A stretch of DNA of 64,000 nucleotides from positions 1,736,001 to 1,800,000 of the forward strand of contig NZ_AP024853.1 in NCBI RefSeq assembly GCF_024346715.1. Reading direction: 5' to 3'. Of this stretch, positions 1 through 8,730 are shown one piece after another. Position 1 is the first letter of the stretch. Each line of letters begins with the position of its first letter. Made by a program: the position numbers and the translations under genes. The notes under the pieces were generated by a model. The model worked only from the letters and a program-made list of their open reading frames with translations. It did no database searches and was not told the DNA's origin. This DNA is from Photobacterium swingsii (lineage in GTDB: Bacteria; Pseudomonadota; Gammaproteobacteria; Enterobacterales; Vibrionaceae).

Positions 1-580
1 AATCCTCTATCCAAACATCCCTATCATAGTGTCTGGAAAAGGAAGGAAAAGTGGAGTGGTTGAAGCTGACTATATGTACAATTATCTTGTTGCCAAAGGC
101 ATAGATAGCCACCGAATTTTCAAAGAAAGTGAATCAGAAGATACGGTTGGAAATGCTGTGTTTACTTACTTTACGATAGTGCAAGAAGCTTCACTTAAAG
201 GTATCAATCAATGGTTGATTGTGACGAATAACTTTCATGCAATGAGGGCGTTATTTAATTTTTCTCGTGTATTTCCGCTTGATCATAAAATAGCAGTTTT
301 TTTGGCTCCTTTGTTATTAGATGGTGTTCAGAGAGCTGATCAGGATAAAATACTCGAAGGGTTAATTACGAGTGAGATCAGTACGGATTCAAATCAACAG
401 TTTTTAGAATTACTTGAACAAGCTTGGTTTAATGCTGACAGCTATTCATTCGAGCATAATGATATATCAGGGCAACCTTGTGCGATTCTAAATGAAGTTC
501 TGTTTAAACACGCTTTGTATAAAGATAAGCTTGTAACACTGACAATGACTTTTCAGTGTGTAATGGGATTGAATAGTTAG
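1..580 (+). CDS. DUF218 (YdcF/SanA/ElyC-like) protein, 5' end outside window
   Basis: The reading frame is open to the window edge (codons from base 2 read I-L-Y-P-N-I-P-I-I before V-S-G-K-G), so the true start lies upstream and the GTG at 29 is internal. The visible part has the DUF218 pattern: an SGKG turn, an EA..M..YLV..GI segment, a RI..E..SEDT..NA stretch, and a later VTNNFHAMRA segment. DUF218 proteins are usually membrane-anchored or envelope proteins linked to cell-wall or envelope homeostasis; their chemistry is mostly undefined. The C-terminal half is less conserved and I recognise nothing further in it. A strong terminator follows. Confidence 0.75.
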   Translation, partial: ILYPNIPIIVSGKGRKSGVVEADYMYNYLVAKGIDSHRIFKESESEDTVGNAVFTYFTIVQEASLKGINQWLIVTNNFHAMRALFNFSRVFPLDHKIAVFLAPLLLDGVQRADQDKILEGLITSEISTDSNQQFLELLEQAWFNADSYSFEHNDISGQPCAILNEVLFKHALYKDKLVTLTMTFQCVMGLNS

Positions 581-601
581 TTTATCTCTAGTGGAGTAGA
601 A

Positions 602-643
602 AACTGCTGGGTACTTAAATTTTCATTACCCAGCAGTTATTTT
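602..643 (+). terminator. Rho-independent terminator after the DUF218 gene
   Basis: A perfect 12-bp stem (602-613 with 627-638) and a 13-nt loop are followed by ATTTTG. It could also serve the convergent VOC gene on the minus strand. Confidence 0.7.
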
Positions 644-737
644 GCCTGCTATTTTCTTGAAATAACATCTGATCTAAGCATTACGTTGGGGGACGCATTG
701 CTTATTCTCACTCAGGGCAAAATAGGGTTATAGCGGT

Positions 738-1127
738 TTACGCTGTAATTTCTAATCGGTTGTTTTCAGGATCAAGCACCGTACTTTCGTAATAGCCATC
801 CCCCGTTCTTCTTGGCCCATCAAGTACCTCATAACCATCATGTTGTAGGCGTTTTGTGAGATCATCCACTTGCTCTTCTGAGCCCAATGAAAAAGCAATG
901 TGAATTAAACCTGTATGCTGTTGATAAGGATTGTTAGCGTTTGCAGGGATATTACCCATCTGCATAATTTCTAACCGTGCACCAGAATCAAACGTCAGAA
1001 AGTAGGATGAGAAGCCTTTGGCCGTATTCACATACATGTCATTGTGCGTAGCATTGAAGTAGTGAACGTAGAACGCTTTCAGTGTTTCTATATCTTTAGA
1101 CCAGAGTGCAATATGTTCGATTTTCAT
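738..1127 (-). CDS. VOC superfamily (glyoxalase/bleomycin-resistance fold) protein
   Basis: This is a 129-aa protein with the paired beta-alpha-beta-beta-beta layout of the vicinal oxygen chelate fold. It opens KIEHIALWSKDIETLKAFY and contains H-I-A-F near the middle and a D-P-x-N-N-R-L-E motif at the C-terminus. Candidate metal ligands are the first His, an internal Glu (R-L-E-I), the mid-chain His and the terminal Glu (R-L-E-I-T). VOC proteins include glyoxalases, dioxygenases and antibiotic-binding proteins, and the sequence alone does not pick a substrate. I chose the ATG at 1127 because the GAGGA Shine-Dalgarno sits 6 nt before it; the ATG at 1133 would directly abut that SD. It is transcribed alone and convergent to the DUF218 gene. 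Confidence 0.8.
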   Translation of the reverse strand: MKIEHIALWSKDIETLKAFYVHYFNATHNDMYVNTAKGFSSYFLTFDSGARLEIMQMGNIPANANNPYQQHTGLIHIAFSLGSEEQVDDLTKRLQHDGYEVLDGPRRTGDGYYESTVLDPENNRLEITA

Positions 1128-1285
1128 AATCATTCCTCGGTGAACTCAGGCTATTATGTGATTAAAAGTAGGAACGAAAAAGAGTCAGGTTTATTTAATA
1201 TAGTGCCGCATTTATCGTTTCAGAGCAGGAAAACTAGGATAAATTGCCGCTTTTAACTAAAATACGGCAAAAATAAAAGGCTAAG

Positions 1286-3115
1286 GTGCTTGTTTTGCAG
1301 GAAGTGAAACTATTTCGTTATTATTCAAGGTTAATCCCACTTGGTGTCAAAGAAGAATTATTACTGACCCTGAGTGAGGTTGCGGACAAGTTGAGCTCCA
1401 GTTTACGTCATGCACGTAATTTATTGGGGCAAATGCAGGAAGCAAACTGGCTAACATGGCAACCGAGTGTTGGAAGAAACCAACGCTCAATACTGACACT
1501 GCACCTTGGGCTTAAAGAGTTACAACAGATAATTGCGTTGCAGTTCGTGGAGCAGGGCTCTTATGATAAAGCCTTAGAGATGCTTGACGGTAATCAGCAG
1601 TGGTTTGGTTCCTTGCTAAAAGATACGTCGGGTGCCAGTCAGCGCTTGGGGGAGTTGCATTTACAATTAACCTATTATCGGCCATTTAGTAGAATTGTAC
1701 CGCATGAACCACAGCGTAATAGCGAGCGCTTTTTTTTACGTCAAATATACAGTTGCCTTGTTCGCTGCGATGCCGATGGCCATATCGAAGCTGATCTCGC
1801 TCATCATTGGCAGCATGATAGTAGTGCTAAGTGTTGGAAGTTTTACCTCCGCCGAGGCTTAACCTTCCATGATGGACGTGAAATAACAGCGCCGTTGATC
1901 GCGCAGCTGATCACTAAGCTACAAGAGCAATCTAGTTACCAACAGGATTTAGCGCATCTAGCGTCAGTAACTGCAACACGTGAGCACACCTTAGTTTTTG
2001 AATTAACCCAAGCTGATTTAGGGTTTGCTGGGCTTTTGGCTGATCCTAAGTACTCAATTCAGCCTCCAAGTCAGTTGTCGACAAGTTCTAAGCGTGCAAT
2101 AGGGAGTGGGCCTTTCCAAGTTGTCAGCCACACCAAAGAAAAACTGCATTTACAAGCATTCCCGCATTATTACGCTTGCCGTGCTTTAACGGACGAGGTG
2201 ACGATTTGGCATGTACCTACCTTTAAGAAAAAGAAATTAACGCTCGATGGCGAAGCCTCAGCGGTGATTAATGATGATTTCCCTCAGTTACCGACATGTC
2301 GGCAATATTTGCAATGCTTAGACAAAGATCAAGGTGAGGCGAGTGCTTTAGATACTTATCGGCATGCATCAGGGTACGATCAAGCCAGTATGATACAGTC
2401 TGAAACCCAGAAGGCTTTATTAGAGCATGGTTGTGTATACCTGGTATTTAACCAGCGGCAATCTGTATTAACAGAAGAGCAGCGGCATTGGCTACGTGCT
2501 TATTTGGCACCAAAAGAGATATTACAAGCCGTAGGGACAACAGAGGATCTTCAAGGTTTACAAGCTGCAACTAACCTGCTGCCAGTTTGGACTGCTGTAT
2601 ATACACCTCTTGCGCATGCATGCCCTTTACCTAAGAAGTTATCGATAGCCCATTATGATCAGAGTGATTTACGCAATGCTGCGCAAGGTATAGCCAAGCT
2701 ACTTCAAGATAAAGGAGTTGAAACATCGACCATGGGCTATAGCTATGAAGAGTTGCAAGTCCATATTCGAACTGATTCTGTCAGAGAAGATCTGGTTTTA
2801 ACCAGTACCAGCCTTGATGATAATCGCCCAGCATCGGCGTATAGATGGTTATATGCTGATCCGCTTCTTAATAATCTATTATCACCAGCACAAAAAGAAT
2901 GGTTAACGACGCAGTTAGTTGCTATCCGACAGACGACCTCATTAGAAAATTATTTATCTGCAATAGAGCCTTTAGCGACAGCGATGATTAATGCCTCTTG
3001 GTTAGTCCCCTTGTATCACCATAAACAAACACTTCGCTTTCAGGATGTTTTACAAGGCGTTGCAATAACGAATTGGGGCTGGCCTGAAATTAAAGATGTG
3101 TGGATTGAGAACTGA
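1286..3115 (+). CDS. SgrR-like transcriptional regulator with solute-binding domain
   Basis: The N-terminal ~110 residues form a winged-helix region of the SgrR type (L-S-E-V-A-D-K-L...R-H-A-R-N-L-L-G-Q-M...W-L-T-W-Q...V-G-R). The rest is an SBP_bac_5 domain (a periplasmic dipeptide-binding fold, here cytoplasmic and without a signal peptide). In enterobacteria SgrR senses sugar-phosphate stress and activates the small RNA SgrS. I looked for an SgrS-like RNA beside this gene and found none, so the target may differ. The GTG start at 1286 is the best available; a TTG lies at 1295. At 609 aa it is somewhat longer than enterobacterial SgrR. Family assignment is firm; orthology to sgrR is inference. 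Confidence 0.75.
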   Translation: MLVLQEVKLFRYYSRLIPLGVKEELLLTLSEVADKLSSSLRHARNLLGQMQEANWLTWQPSVGRNQRSILTLHLGLKELQQIIALQFVEQGSYDKALEMLDGNQQWFGSLLKDTSGASQRLGELHLQLTYYRPFSRIVPHEPQRNSERFFLRQIYSCLVRCDADGHIEADLAHHWQHDSSAKCWKFYLRRGLTFHDGREITAPLIAQLITKLQEQSSYQQDLAHLASVTATREHTLVFELTQADLGFAGLLADPKYSIQPPSQLSTSSKRAIGSGPFQVVSHTKEKLHLQAFPHYYACRALTDEVTIWHVPTFKKKKLTLDGEASAVINDDFPQLPTCRQYLQCLDKDQGEASALDTYRHASGYDQASMIQSETQKALLEHGCVYLVFNQRQSVLTEEQRHWLRAYLAPKEILQAVGTTEDLQGLQAATNLLPVWTAVYTPLAHACPLPKKLSIAHYDQSDLRNAAQGIAKLLQDKGVETSTMGYSYEELQVHIRTDSVREDLVLTSTSLDDNRPASAYRWLYADPLLNNLLSPAQKEWLTTQLVAIRQTTSLENYLSAIEPLATAMINASWLVPLYHHKQTLRFQDVLQGVAITNWGWPEIKDVWIEN

Positions 3116-3227
3116 GTCATTGCTTACCCTCAATTAGGGCAAGAGTAATGCAGAGGCTCTTGCGAACTGTGCTCATGAGCTAGTATATTATTACTTTAAT
3201 ACACTGTTTTTTATAAGCGGCATCGAG

Positions 3228-4226
3228 ATGAAAAGAAAGTTGAAACTTAAAAAATATACATTACAACGGGTTAGCCTGTGTATTTTGCTTGTATCGACTT
3301 TCAATACTTATGCGATGAGTTTACAAGACGCTTTTCGTGAAGACTTTGAACATACTTTTGCTGGTAGCGTTATTCTCTTTGACCAAGATGCCATCACTTT
3401 AGGCATACATGAACTTAATTTGAGTCAGTCAATTGGACAATTTAAGCAGGTTTCAAATAGTGAGACGGTCGAAAACCGTAAAGGACTAAGTATCATCTCG
3501 CTGCCGTATACGATTAAAACATGGCAAGAAGAAGGTTACAGCAGAACGCTTCATGGTCGATTTTCATGGATGAGCGACAAGCAGAAGATAGATTTAACGG
3601 ATGTGCCTGAGCAAGATGAAGAACGACAACAAATTTTTGAAGCCTATTTGGGTATCGATCATAGCTATCCAATCTCTGAGCGTATCAGCTTAACCGTAGG
3701 GTTAGCTGGGCATTTAATGTATTTAAAGAACGACTTTGCATACAGAAGTGGAAAGCTTGATGGTTTAAAGCCAATTATTGATGGGCAACTCGTGAACACA
3801 ACCGCTTGGTCTGCCATGATCGAACCCAGTATTGAACTTAAGTATGCGCAGCAACAAAAGTGGGGATCATGGTATCTATGGTCAGCTGCGCATTATGTTT
3901 ATGGTACTAGTTGGGGCGAGGCTAACAACGGTGACTTGGGAAACCCTGAAACGGCTTATTGGGTAAATGGGGCTAAATCTTTTTATGAACTAGGTAAAGT
4001 GTTAGATCATCAAAGTCAGTGGTATATGAGTTTTCAACGGATTGATATATCTGATGGCATTAGCCAAGCCATAAATGCAAACTATTACTACAAAGCGACA
4101 ACGGGGTGGTTAATTTCTGAGCCTATCCAGTTTGATTGGGTGAAAAACGTAGGGGTGGGCGTTAATCTGAATTATGGTAGTGCTTTAAAAGGTATATCCT
4201 TAGTGCTATTTATAAACCAGGATTAA
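3228..4226 (+). CDS. Outer membrane beta-barrel, solitary autotransporter-barrel type
   Basis: The 332-aa protein has an N-terminal signal peptide: a basic start, a hydrophobic core at about residues 14-26, and likely cleavage after T-Y-A near residue 29. The mature part alternates polar and aromatic residues in short stretches and has many Trp and Tyr, as expected for an outer membrane barrel. The general pattern resembles the Vibrionaceae family called solitary outer membrane autotransporter-like beta-barrel, in which no passenger domain is present. That family call is from memory and moderate. No partner gene is adjacent; SgrR ends about 110 bp upstream. The role is unknown. Confidence 0.55.
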   Translation: MKRKLKLKKYTLQRVSLCILLVSTFNTYAMSLQDAFREDFEHTFAGSVILFDQDAITLGIHELNLSQSIGQFKQVSNSETVENRKGLSIISLPYTIKTWQEEGYSRTLHGRFSWMSDKQKIDLTDVPEQDEERQQIFEAYLGIDHSYPISERISLTVGLAGHLMYLKNDFAYRSGKLDGLKPIIDGQLVNTTAWSAMIEPSIELKYAQQQKWGSWYLWSAAHYVYGTSWGEANNGDLGNPETAYWVNGAKSFYELGKVLDHQSQWYMSFQRIDISDGISQAINANYYYKATTGWLISEPIQFDWVKNVGVGVNLNYGSALKGISLVLFINQD

Positions 4227-4548
4227 CTTATTTTTTAGTATCAATTAATAATCCTGAGCTATAAGATAAGAAAGATTAATTAATTCCTTTTATTTTAGTA
4301 AGAGTTGCAGTATTTTATGAACTAAAATCACATTAGCCTTGAATAAATCCCACCTGCTTTTATAAAATCAATCGTCTATTTATAGTCACTGTTTTTTGAC
4401 GTTATTTATTTACATTAACACGTAAATAAATACTTACACTGATGTGTTTATTTCTTTTTTTAATTGATTGACAGTTATACCGTCAGTTATATCATATGCC
4501 AACTTTATTTATTACACATTGTACTTCCTTCTATAAGGTTCATTAATA
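4227..4548. other. Gene-free stretch before the chemoreceptor
   Basis: This A+T-rich 322-bp gap has no credible ORF and no strong hairpin. It probably holds the promoter of the chemoreceptor gene, but I cannot name a specific -35/-10 pair with confidence. Confidence 0.5.
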
Positions 4549-6180
4549 ATGCATTATAAGAACTTCTCTGTAGGGAAAAAGATTGGCGTTGTCTTTTTTT
4601 CCATTGGTTTAGCTGTTGCTGCGCTGGGCTATTTTTTAATTTCAGAAATTGCAGCGATAAAAAACAATCTACTAGATATAACAGATGGGGCTATGCCTCG
4701 TATTGTGTTGGTACAGGATCTTCAGACAGACATTGCTTCACTACGAATGGATGAATTTTTTGTGTTATCTAATAGTAATAGAGATGAAGTGAAAACGGTA
4801 TTAACCAGCATTGAAAAAGCAAATAATAATGTTTCTACTGTGCTGGAACAGCTTCAATCAATGTCGGTCTCATCTGAGTACCGAAACCAACTTCAGAATG
4901 TTATTAGAGATTGGGATATATATGTATCTAGCAAGGATGGTTTTTCATCAGCAATCAAAAATAAAGACGTAGTTTACGCGAATAAAGTTATATATGATTC
5001 TTATCAGGCATTCAATACGCTTCAAAGCTCTCTCGACAAACTATTAAACTTAGCTCATGAAGAAAGTTTGAGTGAAAGAGAACAAGCATTAGATAATGTT
5101 CAGCAGTCAAATACATTTACATTAATTGGCATCCTATTATTAATCGCTTTCATGCTTGTTATGAATTTATTCTTAACTCGTCAAATTTGCTCGCCTTTAT
5201 CACTTGTGACAGCTTTAGCGGGTAAAATTGCAGCGGGTGATCTGACCCACAGTTTGAATAGAGAAAATATTGGTAATGATGAACTTGGTGTATTAGCGGA
5301 TTCATGTATTACGATGCAAGATCATTTACGTGACTTAGTGAATGATATTTCAAGTTCGGTCACTCAATTAAGTGCTGCTATTGAAGAAGTGAGTACGGTG
5401 TCAACGCATACCTCTGATGGTATGAAGCATCAACAAGATGAACTGACAATGATTGCGACAGCGATGAATCAAATGCAATCTACTGTTCAAGAAGTTGCAA
5501 ATAATACAGAAGATGCTTCAAGCGCAGCCAATAAAGCGACGGAAGACGCGAATGAAAGTACTCGTGTTGTAACTAAGAATATTGAAGAAATTCAACGTGT
5601 CGCCGGTGTTATTGAACATGCTGGTGAAATGGTGACGCAATTAGAACAAGATTCTGCCAGCATTAGCATGGTTGTAGATGTGATCAGTGGTATTGCTGAA
5701 CAGACAAATCTTCTTGCATTAAATGCAGCGATCGAAGCTGCACGTGCGGGCGATCAAGGGCGTGGTTTTGCGGTAGTGGCAGATGAGGTTCGCACACTGG
5801 CTGGGCGTACGTCTGAATCAACCAGCGAAATCATCGTAATCATTGAAAAACTGCAACAGCGGGCTAAAGATACGGGGGAAGCAACTAAAGAGAGTTGCGT
5901 GTTGATTCAGTCTTGTGTGGAGCAAACAGAGTTAACGGGGACACACATTTCTCAAATTGAAGGTGGCGTGAACCAGATAGCGACCATGAACATGCAAATT
6001 GCGAGTGCATGTAGCGAACAGTCTTCTGTCACTGAAGAGTTAAGCCGTAATGTCGAAAATATCAATGAATCGTCGCACAACGTGGCAGCAGGGGCGGAAC
6101 AAACCTCGCAAGCCTGTATAGAGTTGAGCCAACTTGCGACAGGGCTACAGGGCATGATCGGCCGATTTAAGATTGTGTAG
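4549..6180 (+). CDS. Methyl-accepting chemotaxis protein
   Basis: A transmembrane chemoreceptor of 543 aa. TM1 lies at about residues 11-31, a periplasmic four-helix-bundle-type sensor at about 35-188, TM2 at about 190-210, and HAMP at about 210-265. The cytoplasmic signalling helical hairpin carries the near-invariant tip AEQTNLLALNAAIEAARAG near residue 382, followed by GRGFAVVADEVR. Such receptors control CheA/CheW and flagellar rotation or related outputs. The sensor contains no recognisable ligand motif. There is no C-terminal NWETF-like pentapeptide for CheR tethering; the chain ends in IGRFKIV. It is monocistronic with its own terminator. Confidence 0.92.
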   Translation: MHYKNFSVGKKIGVVFFSIGLAVAALGYFLISEIAAIKNNLLDITDGAMPRIVLVQDLQTDIASLRMDEFFVLSNSNRDEVKTVLTSIEKANNNVSTVLEQLQSMSVSSEYRNQLQNVIRDWDIYVSSKDGFSSAIKNKDVVYANKVIYDSYQAFNTLQSSLDKLLNLAHEESLSEREQALDNVQQSNTFTLIGILLLIAFMLVMNLFLTRQICSPLSLVTALAGKIAAGDLTHSLNRENIGNDELGVLADSCITMQDHLRDLVNDISSSVTQLSAAIEEVSTVSTHTSDGMKHQQDELTMIATAMNQMQSTVQEVANNTEDASSAANKATEDANESTRVVTKNIEEIQRVAGVIEHAGEMVTQLEQDSASISMVVDVISGIAEQTNLLALNAAIEAARAGDQGRGFAVVADEVRTLAGRTSESTSEIIVIIEKLQQRAKDTGEATKESCVLIQSCVEQTELTGTHISQIEGGVNQIATMNMQIASACSEQSSVTEELSRNVENINESSHNVAAGAEQTSQACIELSQLATGLQGMIGRFKIV

Positions 6181-6243
6181 AGAAGACGAGTGACTGTTCG
6201 AGGTGTGAATATCAAGAGATAACACCAACCCGTTTTTCCGCGT

Positions 6244-6276
6244 AAAGCCTTACTGATCCAGTAAGGCTTTTTTCTT
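6244..6276 (+). terminator. Bidirectional terminator between chemoreceptor and tyrS
   Basis: A perfect 12-bp stem (6244-6255 with 6259-6270) and a 3-nt loop are followed by T-rich sequence. It lies between two convergent genes. Confidence 0.85.
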
Positions 6277-6314
6277 TTATGGGTATCAATGCTAGCGACT
6301 AATTTGTAGCTGTT

Positions 6315-7586
6315 TTACTTTTCAGTACGCAGCAGGTGAAAGTGTTTTTTTCCTCTACGTACGACAAGGTAGCGGTGCTGTAAGGCTGAGTAGTTCCCAA
6401 TGTGGTCATTTATCGCTATTTCACCATTGATGCTAATGGCGCGATTAGCGATGAACTCACGTGCTTGTCGGTTAGATGAGGCAAGCCCACATGTTACCAA
6501 TAATGCAGGCACTGATAGTGATGGGTCTAATTCACTGCATGGCAGGCCATCAAGTTCGAGTTGCTGAAGTTCTGCTAGGGTGAGTGACTGTAAATCGCCA
6601 GAGAAAAGGGCGTCACTAATCCGCAGCGCTGACTGTAGGGCTTCATCGCCATGCACTAGCTTTGTTAATGCCTCTGCTAATATTTGCTGCGCGAGAGGTT
6701 TTCCATCACGGATGCTGTCTTGATACTCAATGTCTGCAATAGCATCGACACTCAAGAAGGTGTAGTAACGCAAGAAGTTGTATACGTCGGCATCGGCACT
6801 GTTTAGCCAAAATTGGTAAAAGCTGTAAGGCGAGGTCTTTGTGGGATCTAGCCATACTGCGCCACTTTCTGTTTTACCAAATTTTGTTCCATCTGATTTG
6901 GTGATCAAAGGTAAGGTTAAACCAAAGACTTTTTGTTGATTCAAACGGCGCGTGAGATCGATACCACTGGTAATATTTCCCCACTGATCGTTGCCTCCAA
7001 TTTGTAAGCTACAACGATTGTGCTGATTGAGGTGCGCAAAATCATAAGATTGCAGTAGCGAGTATGAAAACTCAGTAAAGGAAATACCTTGATCTGGACG
7101 CGCTAACCGTTGCTTGACTGACTCTTTATTGATCATTGCATTTACCGAGAAATGTTTACCAATATCACGGAAAAAATGAATGATGTTCATACTTGAAATC
7201 CAGTCGGCGTTGTTAAGGATCGCGGCTGTATTGGTATGCTCATCTTGTAAAACATGTTGGATCTGGGATCGTAAATCATTGACCCATTGATTCACGGTTT
7301 CTTCGCTGTTTAGTGCTCTTTCATTAGCCTTGAAGCTGGGATCGCCAATCATGCCAGTGGCTCCACCGACTAAAGCGATAGCCTTGTGGCCTGCAAGTTG
7401 GAAACGACGAAGCATAATTAAAGGAACCAAGTGACCTATGTGTAAGCTACCGGCTGTTGGATCGAAACCACAATATACGGTACGTGACTCAGCCAAGTGT
7501 TGTTGTAGCTCCTCACTGTTAGAAGCTTGCGCAATCAGACCACGCTGTTGCAGTTCATTAAATAAATCTTGGTTGATAGTCGACAT
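6315..7586 (-). CDS. tyrS: Tyrosyl-tRNA synthetase
   Basis: A class I aminoacyl-tRNA synthetase that charges tRNA-Tyr. The HIGH motif is at residues 49-52 (S-L-H-I-G-H), the KMSKS-equivalent KFGKT near residue 234, and a C-terminal S4 RNA-binding domain begins around residue 355. At 423 aa the length is normal. Tyrosine-pocket signatures are present (Y-C-G-F-D-P-T; G-G-N-D-Q-W-G-N-I). The KFGKT form is that of the E. coli-like enzyme. Some Vibrionaceae carry two TyrRS genes, so whether this is the only copy cannot be told here. It diverges from the LuxR-type gene across a region containing a perfect palindrome. Confidence 0.96.
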   Translation of the reverse strand: MSTINQDLFNELQQRGLIAQASNSEELQQHLAESRTVYCGFDPTAGSLHIGHLVPLIMLRRFQLAGHKAIALVGGATGMIGDPSFKANERALNSEETVNQWVNDLRSQIQHVLQDEHTNTAAILNNADWISSMNIIHFFRDIGKHFSVNAMINKESVKQRLARPDQGISFTEFSYSLLQSYDFAHLNQHNRCSLQIGGNDQWGNITSGIDLTRRLNQQKVFGLTLPLITKSDGTKFGKTESGAVWLDPTKTSPYSFYQFWLNSADADVYNFLRYYTFLSVDAIADIEYQDSIRDGKPLAQQILAEALTKLVHGDEALQSALRISDALFSGDLQSLTLAELQQLELDGLPCSELDPSLSVPALLVTCGLASSNRQAREFIANRAISINGEIAINDHIGNYSALQHRYLVVRRGKKHFHLLRTEK

Positions 7587-7645
7587 AAGGATTCCTGTAG
7601 AACGAGATATGCCACTATCCTGACGTGAATCGCTTAGCTTTCAGT

Positions 7646-7661
7646 TATCCCTATAGGGATA
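7646..7661. promoter_or_regulatory. Perfect 16-bp palindrome between tyrS and luxR-type gene
   Basis: The sequence TATCCCTATAGGGATA reads the same on both strands. It lies 45-60 bp upstream of the LuxR-type start and about 60 bp upstream of tyrS, where an operator for a dimeric regulator would sit. The binding protein is unknown; self-binding by the adjacent regulator is one possibility. Confidence 0.5.
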
Positions 7662-7705
7662 GAACAAGCATTTTGTTATGCTTAGCGGATCCTTGATTGC
7701 TATGA

Positions 7706-8542
7706 ATGACAATTCCCCAAGAGCTTATGAAAAATACGGCATGGTTAACTGCCCTAACACAAACAATTAATGCGCAAAATAAAGCGAACTTTGCTTCTGC
7801 GTTAGTGGCACTGATCCGTCACTGTGCTGACTTCGATTGTGTTGTCATTTTGGGATATCACCGCCAGCGTCGCCCCGTTTATCTCTATGATGCTATCCCT
7901 CAAAATAGAGAGCTTTTGTTTCAGCATTATTTGAATCGTTCTTATGTTGATGACCCTTTTTATCGTGCGTTTGAAGAAGGGCTGGATGAGGGGGTATACC
8001 TGCACGAAGTATTGGCAGCAAAGCTGGGGATCAATCCCGATTATGTCAATGAATTTTATCAATCCACGGGGTGGAGTGACGAGGTTGGTTTTGTGATCCC
8101 ACTTGATACTGAAAGGTGTGTGGTCATTAACCTAGGTTATTTACAAGCGAAAGCATCTAGCGTGCTCACGGCAGAGAAGAAAAAGCAGCTACGTAGCCTT
8201 CACGAAATATTTGATGTCATTGCAGCGTTAAGTCGACAGCATTGGTTGAATCAGTCATTTTTACTGGCGGATGCCCCCTCGAATAATGCACATATTCGTG
8301 ATGTGGTTGAACAAGCAATTGATGAATTTGGATTCGCGGTGCTCACGGGGCGTGAACATGATGTGTTGAAGCTGATTGTGCAAGGCTTTGATTCAAATGC
8401 GATCGCCCAACGACTGGGTATTGGTTTGGGAACAGTGAAGAATCATCGAAAAAAGATATATGCGAGTCTTAATGTTGCTTCAGTGAGTGAGTTGTTCGGC
8501 TTATTTCTCAATTATCTCATCACAATAGATGCCAAGAGGTAA
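7706..8542 (+). CDS. LuxR-type transcriptional regulator
   Basis: This 278-aa regulator has a C-terminal LuxR/FixJ-type helix-turn-helix at about residues 212-268 (L-T-G-R-E-H-D-V-L-K-L-I...I-A-Q-R-L-G...G-T-V-K-N-H-R-K-K-I-Y). The N-terminal ~200 residues are not a response-regulator receiver, and I do not see the acyl-homoserine-lactone-binding signature. It has a Y-V-D-D-P-F-Y segment found in LuxR-type regulators of unknown ligand. No synthase or dedicated target is adjacent: tyrS is divergent and a GGDEF gene lies downstream. The ATG at 7706 fits the domain start. Confidence 0.8.
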   Translation: MTIPQELMKNTAWLTALTQTINAQNKANFASALVALIRHCADFDCVVILGYHRQRRPVYLYDAIPQNRELLFQHYLNRSYVDDPFYRAFEEGLDEGVYLHEVLAAKLGINPDYVNEFYQSTGWSDEVGFVIPLDTERCVVINLGYLQAKASSVLTAEKKKQLRSLHEIFDVIAALSRQHWLNQSFLLADAPSNNAHIRDVVEQAIDEFGFAVLTGREHDVLKLIVQGFDSNAIAQRLGIGLGTVKNHRKKIYASLNVASVSELFGLFLNYLITIDAKR

Positions 8543-8730
8543 CATTTAGCAGCAGAAATAAGCTAGCAAGATGTGAGTTATAGTGCTGATTGTTTGATGG
8601 TGATGGGGCTCAGCTCAGGCAATAACGATGAATTAATGGCTATAACCGACAAACTGAAAGGTGTAATATATAGCTTGGTATGGCCTCCTTTCTGATGTGA
8701 TATGCAGCGAAATGGTTTTAAAGTGTTTAA

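Noticed and set aside
1140..1285. SgrS-like small RNA near the SgrR-type gene
   Set aside because: No SgrS-like pairing region or terminator found on either strand.
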